Below, one piece after another: positions 43,277-56,084 of a DNA stretch of 64,000 nucleotides. Origin of the DNA: SPDF01 sp963812085 (GTDB lineage: Bacteria; Gemmatimonadota; Gemmatimonadetes; Gemmatimonadales; GWC2-71-9); assembly GCA_963812085.1 (NCBI GenBank), contig CAWETL010000003.1, positions 496,001-560,000 on the forward strand, in the 5' to 3' direction. The notes under the pieces were generated by a model. It was not told where the DNA came from. It worked only from the letters and a program-made list of their open reading frames with translations, and made no database searches. The position numbers were made by a program, and so were the translations under genes. The number at the start of each line of letters is the position of its first letter. Positions within the stretch are counted from its first letter, which is position 1.

Positions 43277-44652
43277 ATGAACTTATTCGACCCCTCGGAC
43301 CCGCGGCCTGTGCACTTCGTCGGCATAGGTGGGGCGGGAATGAGCGCCCTGGCCCTCATCGCCCGGCGGAGGGGGGTCGCGGTGAGCGGTTGCGACCCTG
43401 ACCCGAGCGGCGCCGCCGATGTGGCCGCACTGGGCGCCGTGGTGTCGAACCACCACGACTCCGTCCCACGTCGATCGGCGCGCGGGCGGTGGTCTACACG
43501 GCCGCGGTACCGGCCGACCATCCCGAACTGGTCCGCGCGCGGGAGCTCGGGCTCCCGGTGGTGCCCCGCAAGGAAGCCCTCGCCGGACTGGTGGCGGCAG
43601 GGACGGTGGTGGGAATCGCAGGCACCCACGGGAAGACCACCACCACCGTCATGACCACCGAAGCGCTCGCCGCGGCCGGGCTCGCCCCGACCGGGCTCGC
43701 GGGCGGGCGGGTCGGGCACTGGGGCGGCAACGCCTGGCTGGGCGGCGATGCGCTCTTCGTGGTCGAGGCCGACGAATACGACAAGGCCTTCCTGGCGCTC
43801 ACCCCGGCCGTCGCGGTCGTGGGGAACGTCGAAGCCGATCACCTCGAGTGCTACGGGTCGCTCGAGGCGCTGGAGGCGGCGTTCGCCACCTTTGCGGGCA
43901 GGGCGCGGACCCGGTTGATCGGCGCGGATGATCCCGGTGCGGCCCGTCTGGCGGCGCGGCTGGGTCCCGGTACGCTCCGATTCGGGCTGTCCAGCGACGC
44001 CGAACTCTGCATCAGCGCCGTGCGCCAGGAGGTGGGTGCCACCACCGCATCGGTCCGGTTGCCGGGCGGCACGAGCGTCACGCTGAGGCTGCGGGTGCCC
44101 GGCCTGCACAACCTGCGGAACGCGACGGCGGCGCTCGGTGTGGTGCACGCCCTCGGCGGTCCCGTGGCGCCGGCGCTCGAGGCGCTGGCGGAATACGCCG
44201 GGGTGGGGCGCCGCTTCGAGCGGCTGGGCGACGCGGGCGGGGTCACGCTGGTGGACGACTACGCGCACCATCCCACCGAGCTGGTCGCCACGCTGGAGGC
44301 GGCGCGTCAGGCCTTTCCCGGCCGGCGGTTGGTGGCGGTGTTCCAGCCGCACCTGTTCAGCCGGACCCAGGCCCACGGGGTCGCGATGGGGCAGGCGCTC
44401 GCCGCCGCCGACGTGGCCGTGGTCACGGAGATCTACGCCGCGCGCGAGCAACCCATTCCCGGCGTGAGCGGGGCCGCGGTGGCCGATGCGGCGCGGGCCG
44501 CCGGCGCCGATGTGCGGTTTGCCCCGGTGCGCGCGGAAGTGGGCGCCGTGGTCCGCGAACTGCTCCGGCCGGGCGACGTGCTGCTGACCCTCGGTGCCGG
44601 AGACATCACCCGCCTCGGGCCGGAGCTGGCGATGTGGCTCAGGGCCGCATGA
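43277..44652 (+). CDS. murC: MurC, UDP-MurNAc-L-Ala ligase; one-base frameshift
   Basis: First Mur ligase step. From ATG 43277 the first frame gives PVHFVGIGGAGMSALALIAR and the NHHDS segment. The rest lies in another frame from about 43468: ARAVVYTAAVPADHPELVRA, P loop GIAGTHGKTTTTVM, LVDDYAHHPTEL and VFQPHLFSRTQAH. Adding one C to the CCC run at 43465-43467 restores NHHDSVPTSIGARAVVYTAA, about 458 residues in all. An upstream GTG (43247) would add unconserved residues. It is separated from murG by 49 AT-rich bases, the only real gap in this part of the cluster. murB does not follow. Confidence 0.9.
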
Positions 44653-45335
44653 CCACTCGGCTCAGGAGGGCCCTCCTGGCGGCCGGTGCCCTGCTCGTCG
44701 GGGCCACGGCCTGGTTCGGCGGGCCGGCCATCCTCCGGAAGATGAGTTTCTTCCGGATCCGGCGAGTTGAAGTGGTGGGGAGCACGGCACTCCCGGCCGA
44801 GACCGTCATCGGGGCGCTCAAGCTCCCTCGGCGAGGCAATGTCTTCGATGATCTCCGGCCGTACACCAGCCGGGCGCAGGCGCTGCCAGGAGTCAGGCAG
44901 GCGACCGTGCATCGCCGGCTCCCGGGGACGATCGTCGTGGAAATCGTGGAGGCACGGGCGGTCGCCCTCGCGCCGGACAAGGGGCGGCTCGCGATGGTCG
45001 GGCGGAACGGAAAGGTCCTCCCGTTCGACCCGACGGTCTCGGCCCCCGACCTGCCGGTGATCAGCGGACCCGATCCGGTGGTGGCGCGGGTCCTCGGGCG
45101 CGTGCAGGAAATGGATCCTGAGTTATTTTCGAGAGTGGTGACGGCCTCGCAGGTCCGCGGGGATGTGGTCCTGGACTTGGGTGGCCGCCGACTGTGGCTC
45201 CGCCCGGACGTGACAACGGAGGTCATTCGGGCGGTGACGGCAGCGGAACAGGATCTCGGCCGGCGAGGCCGCGCGTGGGCGGAACTGGACGGCCGCTTCG
45301 ACGGCCAGGTGGTGGTGCGGTGGCGGGCCGGGTGA
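44649..45335 (+). CDS. ftsQ: FtsQ/DivIB-type cell-division protein
   Basis: 228 residues: short cytoplasmic basic start, a membrane helix (ALLAAGALLVGATAWFGGPA), a POTRA domain (FFRIRRVEVVGSTALPAETV) and the FtsQ beta domain (PGTIVVEIVEARAVALA, then GDVVLDLGGRRLWLRP). It links FtsL/FtsB to the divisome. The ATG overlaps the murC stop (ATGA); ftsA starts in its stop (GTGA). Confidence 0.9.
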   Translation: MTTRLRRALLAAGALLVGATAWFGGPAILRKMSFFRIRRVEVVGSTALPAETVIGALKLPRRGNVFDDLRPYTSRAQALPGVRQATVHRRLPGTIVVEIVEARAVALAPDKGRLAMVGRNGKVLPFDPTVSAPDLPVISGPDPVVARVLGRVQEMDPELFSRVVTASQVRGDVVLDLGGRRLWLRPDVTTEVIRAVTAAEQDLGRRGRAWAELDGRFDGQVVVRWRAG

Positions 45336-46585
45336 GCGCCTCCCCCCAGCGGCTGGTCGCGGCGTTGGACCTCGGTTCCACCCGGGCCGTCGCGGTGGTG
45401 GCGGAAGCCACCGGCGAGGGCCGGGACCCGATCACCCGCATCCTGGGCATCGGGGTGGAGCGGACCTCCGGTATGCGTCGCGGCGTGGTGCGGGATCTCG
45501 AGGAGACCACCCGCGCGATCACGAAGGCCATGGCGGATGCACAGCGGATGGCCGGCGTCGAGGTCGGCACGGTGTACTGCGGGATCGCCGGCGAGCACGT
45601 GGCGGGCCGGAGTTCGCACGGCATGGTGTCCGTGACCGGCGACGAGATCCGCACCGGCGACGTCGCCCGCGTCAACGACATGGCGAGCAACGTCTCCTTC
45701 GGCCGCGACCACGAGCTGCTCCACGCGATCCCGCAGGACTACATCATCGACCAGCAGCCCGGCATCAGCGAGCCGATCGGGATGACGGGGTCGCGGCTCG
45801 AGGCCGAGGTGTACCTGGTCACCGTGCTCTCGAGCGTGCTGCAAAACCTGCGGCGGGCGGTGGAGCGGGCCGGGTATCACGTGGGGGAGTTCGTCCTCGA
45901 GCCGCTCGCCGCCTCGCTGGCGGTGCTGACGCCCGACGAACGGGAGCTGGGCTGCGCCATCGTGGAGCTCGGCGGCGGCTCGACCAACGTCTCCATCTTC
46001 CAGGGCGGCAAGATCCGGCATACCGCGTCGCTGCTCTGCGCCGGCGGGCACGTCACGGCCGACCTGGTGCACGGGCTGCAGGTGACGCAGCAGGACGCGG
46101 AGCGGATCAAGGAGCGTTTTGGCGCTGCCTACGAGCCGCTGGTGCCGGAGGACGACGTCATCCAGCTGCCCAGCACGCCGGGGCAGGGCGCGCGCAGCGC
46201 GCACCGCCGGGTGCTCGCCCACATCATGCACATGCGACTCCAGGAGGTGCTGGAGTACGCGCTCGATGAGATCACCCGGTCGGGATACCACCAGCGGCTG
46301 CCGGCCGGCGTCATCCTGACGGGCGGCGGGGCCCAGGCCACCGGGATCATCGAGCTGGCGCGCGAGGTGTTCGCCATGCCGGTGCGGGTAGGCGTCCCGA
46401 AGCAGGGACTCTCCGGGCTGGCGGACAGCGTGGAATCGCCGCGGATGGCGGTACCCGCGGGGCTGGCAATCTACGGCGCACGGCAGCTGGCGCTCGGCGG
46501 CAGCTTCAGCAGCGGCCCGCGGGGCGGCGCCAAGGTCGAGAAGTACCTCGCTCCGGTCAAACGTTGGCTCCAGGACTTCTTCTGA
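45332..46585 (+). CDS. ftsA: Cell-division actin homologue FtsA
   Basis: 417 residues. Actin-like ATPase fold: phosphate 1 motif AALDLGSTRAVAVVAE, phosphate 2 ELGGGSTNVSIF and adenosine motif GVILTGGGAQATGI. The 1C domain insertion is present. The C-terminal amphipathic helix KVEKYLAPVKRWLQDFF anchors FtsZ filaments to the membrane. GTG start at 45332 within the ftsQ stop. Confidence 0.96.
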   Translation: MSASPQRLVAALDLGSTRAVAVVAEATGEGRDPITRILGIGVERTSGMRRGVVRDLEETTRAITKAMADAQRMAGVEVGTVYCGIAGEHVAGRSSHGMVSVTGDEIRTGDVARVNDMASNVSFGRDHELLHAIPQDYIIDQQPGISEPIGMTGSRLEAEVYLVTVLSSVLQNLRRAVERAGYHVGEFVLEPLAASLAVLTPDERELGCAIVELGGGSTNVSIFQGGKIRHTASLLCAGGHVTADLVHGLQVTQQDAERIKERFGAAYEPLVPEDDVIQLPSTPGQGARSAHRRVLAHIMHMRLQEVLEYALDEITRSGYHQRLPAGVILTGGGAQATGIIELAREVFAMPVRVGVPKQGLSGLADSVESPRMAVPAGLAIYGARQLALGGSFSSGPRGGAKVEKYLAPVKRWLQDFF

Positions 46586-46608
46586 GCAGGGACTGAGAGG
46601 ACACACCC

Positions 46609-47766
46609 ATGATCTTCGAGCTCGAAGAGACGGTCACCCAGAACGCGCGCATGAAGGTGATCGGCGTCGGCGGCGGCGGCGGCAACGCCGTCAACCGGAT
46701 GATCGAGGAGCGCCTGCTGGGCGTCGAGTTCATCTCGGTGAACACCGACGCCCAGGCCCTGGCCGCCTCCCGCTCCGACCTCAAGGTCCAGATCGGGCGA
46801 AAGCTGACGCGCGGCCTCGGCGCCGGCGCGCGGCCGGAGATCGGCCGCCAGGCGGTCGAGGAGAACCGGGACGAGATCATCGCCGCGGTGCAGGGGGCCG
46901 ACCTGATCTTCGTGACCTGCGGCATGGGCGGCGGCACCGGGACCGGGGCGGCCCCGATCGTCGCACAGATCGCCCGGGACATCGGCGCGCTCACCGTCGG
47001 CATCGTGACCAAGCCCTTCCTCTTCGAAGGCCGGAAGCGGATGCGACAGGCCGAGATGGGGATCGCCGAGCTCCGCAACAACGTGGACACCATGATCGTG
47101 GTGCCCAACGAGCGGCTGCTCGCGGTCGTCGGGAAGGGCATCCCCTTCCAGGACGCGCTCAAGAAGGCCGACGAGGTGCTGCTGCACGCCACGCAGGGCA
47201 TCGCCGGGCTGATCACCTCCACGGGCATCATCAACGTGGACTTCGCCGACGTCCGCACCATCATGCAGAACGGCGGCGCGGCGCTGATGGGCACCGGGAC
47301 CGGTCGCGGCGACAACCGGGCCATGGAGGCGGCGCAGCAGGCCATCTCGAGCCCGCTGCTGGACAACATCTCCATCACCGGCGCCACCGGCGTCCTGATC
47401 AACATCACCGGCGGCAACGACCTCACCCTGGGTGAGGCCAGCACGATCAACCAGATCATCCACGACGCCGCCGGCGACGACGCCGAGATCATCTTCGGCG
47501 CCCACAACGATCCCGCCATGCAGGGCGAGGTCCGCGTGACCGTCATCGCCACCGGGTTCGACCGGTCGATCACGCCGGAAGCGGGGAACCGGGCCGGTGC
47601 GAGCGGGATTCTCCCGTTCCCGGCGCCCCGCCGCGCGAACACGCCGTCGCCGCTGCACCAGCCGACCCCCGCGCCGGCGCCCCGCGCCGAGCCGCGCCGG
47701 CCCGCCGCGGCCTCCGACGTGCCCGACATGGAAATCCCGACCTTCATCCGGCGGCAGATGGACTGA
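46609..47766 (+). CDS. ftsZ: Cell-division tubulin homologue FtsZ
   Basis: 385 residues. GTP-binding signature GGGTGTG at 107-113; the N-terminal IGVGGGGGNAVNRMI nucleotide contact is present; the T7 synergy loop NVDFADV completes GTP hydrolysis between subunits. A Pro/Ala-rich spacer precedes the conserved C-terminal peptide MEIPTFIRRQ that binds FtsA. The ATG has a good ribosome site (GAGAGG, 8 bases). It has its own 23-base leader after ftsA. Confidence 0.98.
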   Translation: MIFELEETVTQNARMKVIGVGGGGGNAVNRMIEERLLGVEFISVNTDAQALAASRSDLKVQIGRKLTRGLGAGARPEIGRQAVEENRDEIIAAVQGADLIFVTCGMGGGTGTGAAPIVAQIARDIGALTVGIVTKPFLFEGRKRMRQAEMGIAELRNNVDTMIVVPNERLLAVVGKGIPFQDALKKADEVLLHATQGIAGLITSTGIINVDFADVRTIMQNGGAALMGTGTGRGDNRAMEAAQQAISSPLLDNISITGATGVLINITGGNDLTLGEASTINQIIHDAAGDDAEIIFGAHNDPAMQGEVRVTVIATGFDRSITPEAGNRAGASGILPFPAPRRANTPSPLHQPTPAPAPRAEPRRPAAASDVPDMEIPTFIRRQMD

Positions 47767-49007
47767 TGCGTTCCGCCCGGTTCCTCGCCGCGCTCGCGGT
47801 CGTGCTCCTCGGCGGCTGGGCAGCCCTCTCGGGGCGCTGGCCATGGCGGCGCCTGCCGGTGGCGGACCCGATCGTCGTGGACAACGCCTGGACCCCGACG
47901 GCGGACACGCTGCATTGGGGCGAGACCGTCTCGGAATTGCTGGCCCGCCAGGGCGTGATCGGGGTCAATCTGCAGGACGTCGTCGCGCGGTCGGGGTTCG
48001 ACCCCCGGCGCGCGCGGACCGGCCTGGTGTTCAACTTCCTCCGCCCCCGGCAGGACTCCCTCCCCTCGGCCTTCTCGGTGCGCACCGGTCCCGACCAGCG
48101 GCTCCAGTTCGTGCGGTCGGCCGAGGGATGGACCGCCACGGTGGAGCCGATCGCCTGGCGGACCGAGGTGGTCCGGGTCGAGGGACCGATCGACAATTCG
48201 CTCTACGTGGCGCTCGACCAGGGCATCGACCCCGGTCTCCTCGACGGTGGCGAGCGCGAGCGCCTCGCCTGGGATCTCGCCGACGTGTACGCCTGGTCGG
48301 TGGACTTCACGCGGGACATCCGGCCCGGCGACCGCTTCCAGGTGGTGCTCGAGCGCCTCGTCTCGGAGGACGGCGAGTCCCGCTTCGGACACATCCTGGC
48401 GAGCGACCTGACGGTGAACGGCCGGGAGCTCACCGCCTTCCGGTTCGACGCGCCGAACGGCGGGGCGTCCTACTACGACGCCGGCGGCCAGTCGCTCAAG
48501 CGCGCGTTCCTGCGGGCCCCGCTGCAGTTCCGCCGGATCTCCTCCAGCTTCAACCGGTCGCGGTTCCATCCGATTCTCGGGCTCTCGCGCCGGCACGAGG
48601 GCACCGACTACGCCGCCGACTACGGCACGCCGGTGCTCGCCGCCGGCGACGGCACGGTCGTGCAGGCGGGCCGCTCCGGTGGCTACGGCAACCTCATCGA
48701 GCTGCGCCATGCCAACGGCATCACGACGCGATACGGGCACCTGAGCGCCATCCTGGTGAGCCCCGGGACCCGGGTTGCCCAGGGGCAGGTGATCGGGCGC
48801 GTCGGTTCGACCGGACTCTCCACCGGGCCGCACCTGCACTACGAGTTCCGCGTCAACGGCCAGCCGCGCGACGCCCGCCGACTCGACCTCGGGAACGGGC
48901 AGCCGGTGGCCAGCGCCGACCGGCCGGCGTTCGACCTGGAGCGCAGCCGCCTGTCGGGCCTGCTCTATCCCGCCTCGGGCTCGCCTCTCGCCCAGTTCGG
49001 CAACTGA
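47766..49007 (+). CDS. M23 family peptidase (murein hydrolase or its activator)
   Basis: 413 residues with an N-terminal membrane/signal segment (RFLAALAVVLLGGWAALSG). A LysM/OapA-like region follows (HWGETVSELLARQGVIGVNL), then a beta-rich middle and a C-terminal LytM domain. Zinc ligands are His277 and Asp281 (HEGTD), and His358 of the HLH at 356-358; His356 is the second catalytic-type His, so the site looks complete. Overlap with ftsZ (TGATG) suggests co-expression with division, in line with a role in septal wall splitting. Confidence 0.9.
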   Translation: MRSARFLAALAVVLLGGWAALSGRWPWRRLPVADPIVVDNAWTPTADTLHWGETVSELLARQGVIGVNLQDVVARSGFDPRRARTGLVFNFLRPRQDSLPSAFSVRTGPDQRLQFVRSAEGWTATVEPIAWRTEVVRVEGPIDNSLYVALDQGIDPGLLDGGERERLAWDLADVYAWSVDFTRDIRPGDRFQVVLERLVSEDGESRFGHILASDLTVNGRELTAFRFDAPNGGASYYDAGGQSLKRAFLRAPLQFRRISSSFNRSRFHPILGLSRRHEGTDYAADYGTPVLAAGDGTVVQAGRSGGYGNLIELRHANGITTRYGHLSAILVSPGTRVAQGQVIGRVGSTGLSTGPHLHYEFRVNGQPRDARRLDLGNGQPVASADRPAFDLERSRLSGLLYPASGSPLAQFGN

Positions 49008-49075
49008 TCCGCTCCAGGCCGGGCTGCCCGGCGCAAACCCCGCCGGCGCGCCGCTCGTAGGATCTTCCTGACCCC

Positions 49076-50866
49076 ATGCCAGTCTTCCTGATCACGACCC
49101 TCGCCGTGGCGCTCGCCGCGTGGACGTACCTGCGGCACGAGGCGCCCGCCGCCCGGGCCTGGGTGCCGATGGCGCTTCGTGCCGTCGCGTGGGCCGCGAT
49201 CGGCACGCTTCTCCTCAACCCGAGTTGTGCCGGATCGGCGGACCGTCGCCCTCCCATCGTCCTCCTCGACGGGTCGCTGAGCATGATGTCCGTCCGGGGC
49301 GGGTGGCAGGCGGCGGTGGACACGGCGCGCGCCCTGGGTGAGGTGCGTTGGTTCGGCGACACGCGCCCGGCGTCCGATTCGACGCCGAACCGGGGGCGGA
49401 GCGAGCTCGCCCCGGCGCTCGCCGCCGTGGCGGCGTCCGGCCGCCGGGTCGTGGTGGTGACCGATGGCGAACTGGACGACGCCTCCGACATTCCCGCCGA
49501 TCTCCTCCGGACGAGCGGCGTCGCCGTGCTGGCTCGCCCGGTGAGCCGGGACTTCGCTGTCACCCAGGTGGGCGCGCCCGGGCGAATCACTGCGGGCGAC
49601 ACGCTCCGGGTGACCGCGGAAGTGCGGCTCAGCGGGGAAGGGCCGCCCGACTCCGCCGTGGTCGAACTCACCCTGGGCAGCCGGGTGCTCGCACGGCGGG
49701 GCGTGCGGATTGCGCCCGGTGCGTCGGTGCCCGTCGCGTTCTCCATCGGGAGCCATGGCGTTCCGGCCGGCACGCACTTCCTCCGTGTGGCGGTCGCCGG
49801 CAACCGGGACGCCGAGCCGAGGGACGACGGCCGCCTCGCCGCCGTGGAGGTCGCCGCCACCCCGGGCGTAGTGGTCCTGGCGAACCCGGGTGACTGGGAC
49901 GCGCGGTTCCTCTACCGCACGCTGCGTGAGGTCGCCGAGCTCCCGGTCAAGGGGTACGTGCGGCTCGACGCCGACCGGTGGCGGGCGATGGACGACCTCA
50001 AGGAGGTCTCCGCGGGGGCCGTGCGCGCCGCGGCACGCGGCGCAGATCTGCTCGTCGTCCGCGGTGCGGGTGAGGGGCTCGACGCCGACACGCGGGCGCG
50101 CGGTGTGCTGCGCTGGCCCGAGGGTGCCAACGGCGGGGGAGGCGACTGGTACCTGGCGCCCACCGCCGGCTCACCGCTCGCGATGGCGTTTTTCGGTGTG
50201 GCCATCGATTCGCTGCCCCCGGCTGCGGGCGCCGTTCCGCTCGTGCCGGCTGCGGGCGACTGGGTCGGGGCGACCGCCCAGCTCGGCCGCCGGGGCGTCG
50301 GACGGCCGGTCCTGGTCGGGCGGCAGGAGGGCCGGCGGCGGACCATCACCATCGGGATCGAAGGTCTCTGGCGGTGGGAGTTCCGCGGGGGGCCGAGCGC
50401 GCAGGCCTATCGCGCGATGATGGCGTCCGCCATCTCGTGGCTCCTGGCGAGTCCCGACAGCGGCGGTGCGGCGGCGCACGTCGTCCGCCCGGTCGTGGAG
50501 CAGGGGATGCCGCTCGTGTTTGCCCGCGCCGACGATTCCACGGCCGCGCTGCCGGTGACTCTGGACGGACCCGCGGGTTCGCGAACCGACACCCTCCGGT
50601 TCGGCGGCGACGGCCTCGCTCCGCTGTGGCTCGCGCCCGGCACCTACCGCTACCGGCTTGGCGGGCGCGGCGGGTCCGGCGTGGCGGCGGTCGACACGTG
50701 GTCGCGCGAATGGCTCGCCCGGCCGGTCACGATCGCCAGCCGGCCACTCCCTGCCGGCGGATCGGGCGAGCGGCGCTCCGCGCGCGACCTCCCCTGGCTG
50801 TACCTGCTGCTGCTCCTGGCGCTCACGGGGGAGTGGCTGGCCCGTCGCCGGCTCGGATTCCGCTGA
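49076..50866 (+). CDS. VWA-like (BatA-type) membrane protein
   Basis: 596 residues. Two N-terminal membrane segments (VFLITTLAVALAAWTYL and WVPMALRAVAWAAIGTLLL) and one near the C-terminus (LPWLYLLLLLALTGEWLARR) flank a soluble part. The soluble part starts with a von Willebrand-like domain holding a MIDAS-type DGSLS (VLLDGSLSMMSV) and a later VVTDGELDD. After it come beta-rich regions and a glutamine amidotransferase-like fold pattern (GAGEGLDADTRARGVLRW). I do not recognise a named function; similar proteins lie in aerotolerance and MoxR neighbourhoods. A 68-base gap with a GC-rich hairpin separates it from the M23 gene. Confidence 0.75.
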   Translation: MPVFLITTLAVALAAWTYLRHEAPAARAWVPMALRAVAWAAIGTLLLNPSCAGSADRRPPIVLLDGSLSMMSVRGGWQAAVDTARALGEVRWFGDTRPASDSTPNRGRSELAPALAAVAASGRRVVVVTDGELDDASDIPADLLRTSGVAVLARPVSRDFAVTQVGAPGRITAGDTLRVTAEVRLSGEGPPDSAVVELTLGSRVLARRGVRIAPGASVPVAFSIGSHGVPAGTHFLRVAVAGNRDAEPRDDGRLAAVEVAATPGVVVLANPGDWDARFLYRTLREVAELPVKGYVRLDADRWRAMDDLKEVSAGAVRAAARGADLLVVRGAGEGLDADTRARGVLRWPEGANGGGGDWYLAPTAGSPLAMAFFGVAIDSLPPAAGAVPLVPAAGDWVGATAQLGRRGVGRPVLVGRQEGRRRTITIGIEGLWRWEFRGGPSAQAYRAMMASAISWLLASPDSGGAAAHVVRPVVEQGMPLVFARADDSTAALPVTLDGPAGSRTDTLRFGGDGLAPLWLAPGTYRYRLGGRGGSGVAAVDTWSREWLARPVTIASRPLPAGGSGERRSARDLPWLYLLLLLALTGEWLARRRLGFR

Positions 50867-50888
50867 CCCGGCCCGCTACATTTCCCGC

Positions 50889-51801
50889 ATGAAACGCGAT
50901 CGCATTTCCGAGTCGCCGAAGCTCGGCCTCTGGGGACGCCTCAAGCGCCTCGCCCTCACGGACGTCGGCGCGATGGTCCGCGGCTTCAACGCGGCCGACC
51001 TCGAGTCCATGGAACGCCTGTTGCTCGAGGCCGACTTCGGCGTGCCGGCCACGATGGACCTGATGGCCGCCCTGGAAGACGGGGTCCGCCGGGGCCGCTG
51101 GAAGACGGAGGACGACCTGCGCGACGCGCTGGTCGAGCGGCTGGCGCAATTGCTCGAGGCGCCCCTGGTGCCCGGGGAGATCGCGCGGGCGGAATCGGGG
51201 CCGACGGTGGTGCTCTTCGTGGGCGTCAATGGCGTCGGGAAGACGACCAGCGTGGCCAAGCTGGCGCATCGCCTGCGGAACCAGGGGAGGAAGGTGCTCC
51301 TCGGGGCCGCCGACACCTGGCGCGCCGGCGCGATCGCGCAACTGGAGGTCTGGGCCGAGCGGGTCGGCGTGCCCTGCGTGTCCGGGGCGCCCGGCGGCGA
51401 TCCCGCCGCCGTCGCGTTCGACGCCATCGAGGCGGCGCTCGCCCGGGGCGCCGACACCCTGCTGATCGATACCGCGGGCCGCCTGCACACGCAGGAAGGG
51501 TTGATGGACGAACTGCGGAAGGTGGCGCGGGTCGTCGGCCGACGGGTGCCCGGCGCCCCGCACGAGGTGCTGCTGGTGCTCGACGGCACGGTGGGGCAGA
51601 ACGCCGTCCAGCAGGGAAAGCTGTTCGCCCAGGCCGTGCCATTGACCGGCCTCGTGGTCACCAAGCTGGATGGCACGGCACGCGGCGGGGCGGTAGTGGC
51701 GCTCCGCCGGGAGCTCGGGGTGCCGATCCGGTTCCTCGGGCGCGGTGAGGGGGTCGACGACCTCGTCCCCTTCGAGCCGCGCGATTTCGCCAGGCGCCTG
51801 C

Positions 51802-51818
<17 letters not shown>
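50889..51818 (+). CDS. ftsY: Signal recognition particle receptor FtsY
   Basis: 309 residues. SRP GTPase that docks ribosome-SRP complexes at the membrane. N helical domain, then G domain: P loop GVNGVGKTT at 112-120 (Lys118), DTWRAGAIAQL, DTAGRLH starting at 194, TKLDGTARGGAV, and the C-terminal GRGEGVDDLVPF. The acidic A domain of E. coli FtsY is missing, as in many bacteria. Overlaps recG by 17 bases if the TTG start of recG is right. Confidence 0.96.
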
Positions 51819-53889
<2,071 letters not shown>

Positions 53890-53936
53890 GCGGTGTAAAA
53901 TGCATCCCCAGTTTCCCCTTACCGCAGTCGGGGCCC

Positions 53937-55232
<1,296 letters not shown>

Positions 55233-55236
55233 GGCG

Positions 55237-56049
55237 CTACCCCCTCGGGCCGACCAGCTTCACCTCGTCCCACAACTCATCGAGCGTTGCCAGCCCCGCC
55301 GAGTGCAGGTCGATCCCGCGCTCGGCGGCCAGGCGCTCCACTCCCCGGAACCGCTCGGTGAACTTCCGGTTGGCCCGATCGAGCGCGACGCCGGGCGCGA
55401 CGCCCGCCTTCCGCGAGAGGTTCACGACGGCGAACAACAGATCGCCGATCTCCTCGATCAGATCCGTCGCTCGCCACCGCCGGCGGTCGATGCTCCGTGT
55501 ACCGTGCAGCCGCTTCCCGCTGGCCGTCTGCCCCGCCTCCGGCAGGTGTTCCTCGACCTCTCCGAGTTCTTCGCGCACCTTCTCGAGCGGCCCGTGCACG
55601 TCGTCCCAGTCGAAGCCCACGGAGGCCGCCCGCTCCTGCAGCCGGAAGGCCCGCAGCAGCGGAGGCAGGGTGGGGGGGAGGCCTTCCAGCGTCCCGTGGG
55701 GACGCTCGCGCCGCTTGAGCCGTTCCCACGGTTCCGCCGGCCCGAGGTCGAAGAGGTGGGGATGGCGCCGTCGCATCTTGGCGACGAGGTCGTCCGCGAC
55801 CTGCTCCGCGCTGAATTCCCCAAGTTCCTCGGCCAGGACGAGCTGCCAGGCCAGGTGCAGCAGGAAATCCCCCATTTCGTCGCGGAGGCGGGCGGGGTCG
55901 CCCTCGCCGAGGGCCTGGTCGAGTTCGAGCACCTCCTCGACCAGGTAGGGCCGGAGAGTTTCCCGGGTCTGGGCCCGGTCCCACGGGCAGCGGATCCGGA
56001 GGTCCCGGACCATCGCCATGGCGCGTCCAAGCGCTGAATTCTCTTGCAT
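55237..56049 (-). CDS. mazG: MazG nucleoside triphosphate pyrophosphohydrolase
   Basis: 270 residues, the only minus-strand gene in the window. Two MazG domains: the first has CPWDRAQTRETLRPYLVEEV then ELDQALGEGDPARLRDEMGD; the second has DLIEEIGDLLFAVVNLSRKA. The E-E-x-x-E ... E-x-x-D metal sites are present in both halves. It hydrolyses (d)NTPs and may clean up aberrant nucleotides. The ATG is preceded by AGGAGG (minus strand). Divergent from alr with only 35 bases between starts. Confidence 0.94.
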   Translation of the reverse strand: MQENSALGRAMAMVRDLRIRCPWDRAQTRETLRPYLVEEVLELDQALGEGDPARLRDEMGDFLLHLAWQLVLAEELGEFSAEQVADDLVAKMRRRHPHLFDLGPAEPWERLKRRERPHGTLEGLPPTLPPLLRAFRLQERAASVGFDWDDVHGPLEKVREELGEVEEHLPEAGQTASGKRLHGTRSIDRRRWRATDLIEEIGDLLFAVVNLSRKAGVAPGVALDRANRKFTERFRGVERLAAERGIDLHSAGLATLDELWDEVKLVGPRG

Positions 56050-56075
56050 TTATCCTCCTCGTCCGGTATCATACC
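56044..56075 (+). promoter_or_regulatory. Divergent mazG-alr promoter region with palindrome
   Basis: Toward alr, TTGCAT (56044-56049), a 17-base spacer and TATCAT (56067-56072) make a good sigma-70 match that would give a leader of only a few bases before GTG 56085. The -10 is inside an 11-base perfect palindrome, GGTATCATACC (56065-56075), whose other strand reads TATGAT, a possible -10 for mazG. The shared site could co-regulate both genes. Confidence 0.5.
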
Positions 56076-56084
56076 CGCCGTCTC

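Noticed and set aside
49018..49032. GC-rich inverted repeat GCCGGG-CTG-CCCGGC after the M23 gene as a terminator
   Set aside because: Short stem, three-base loop and no T tract; such repeats are common by chance at this GC content.
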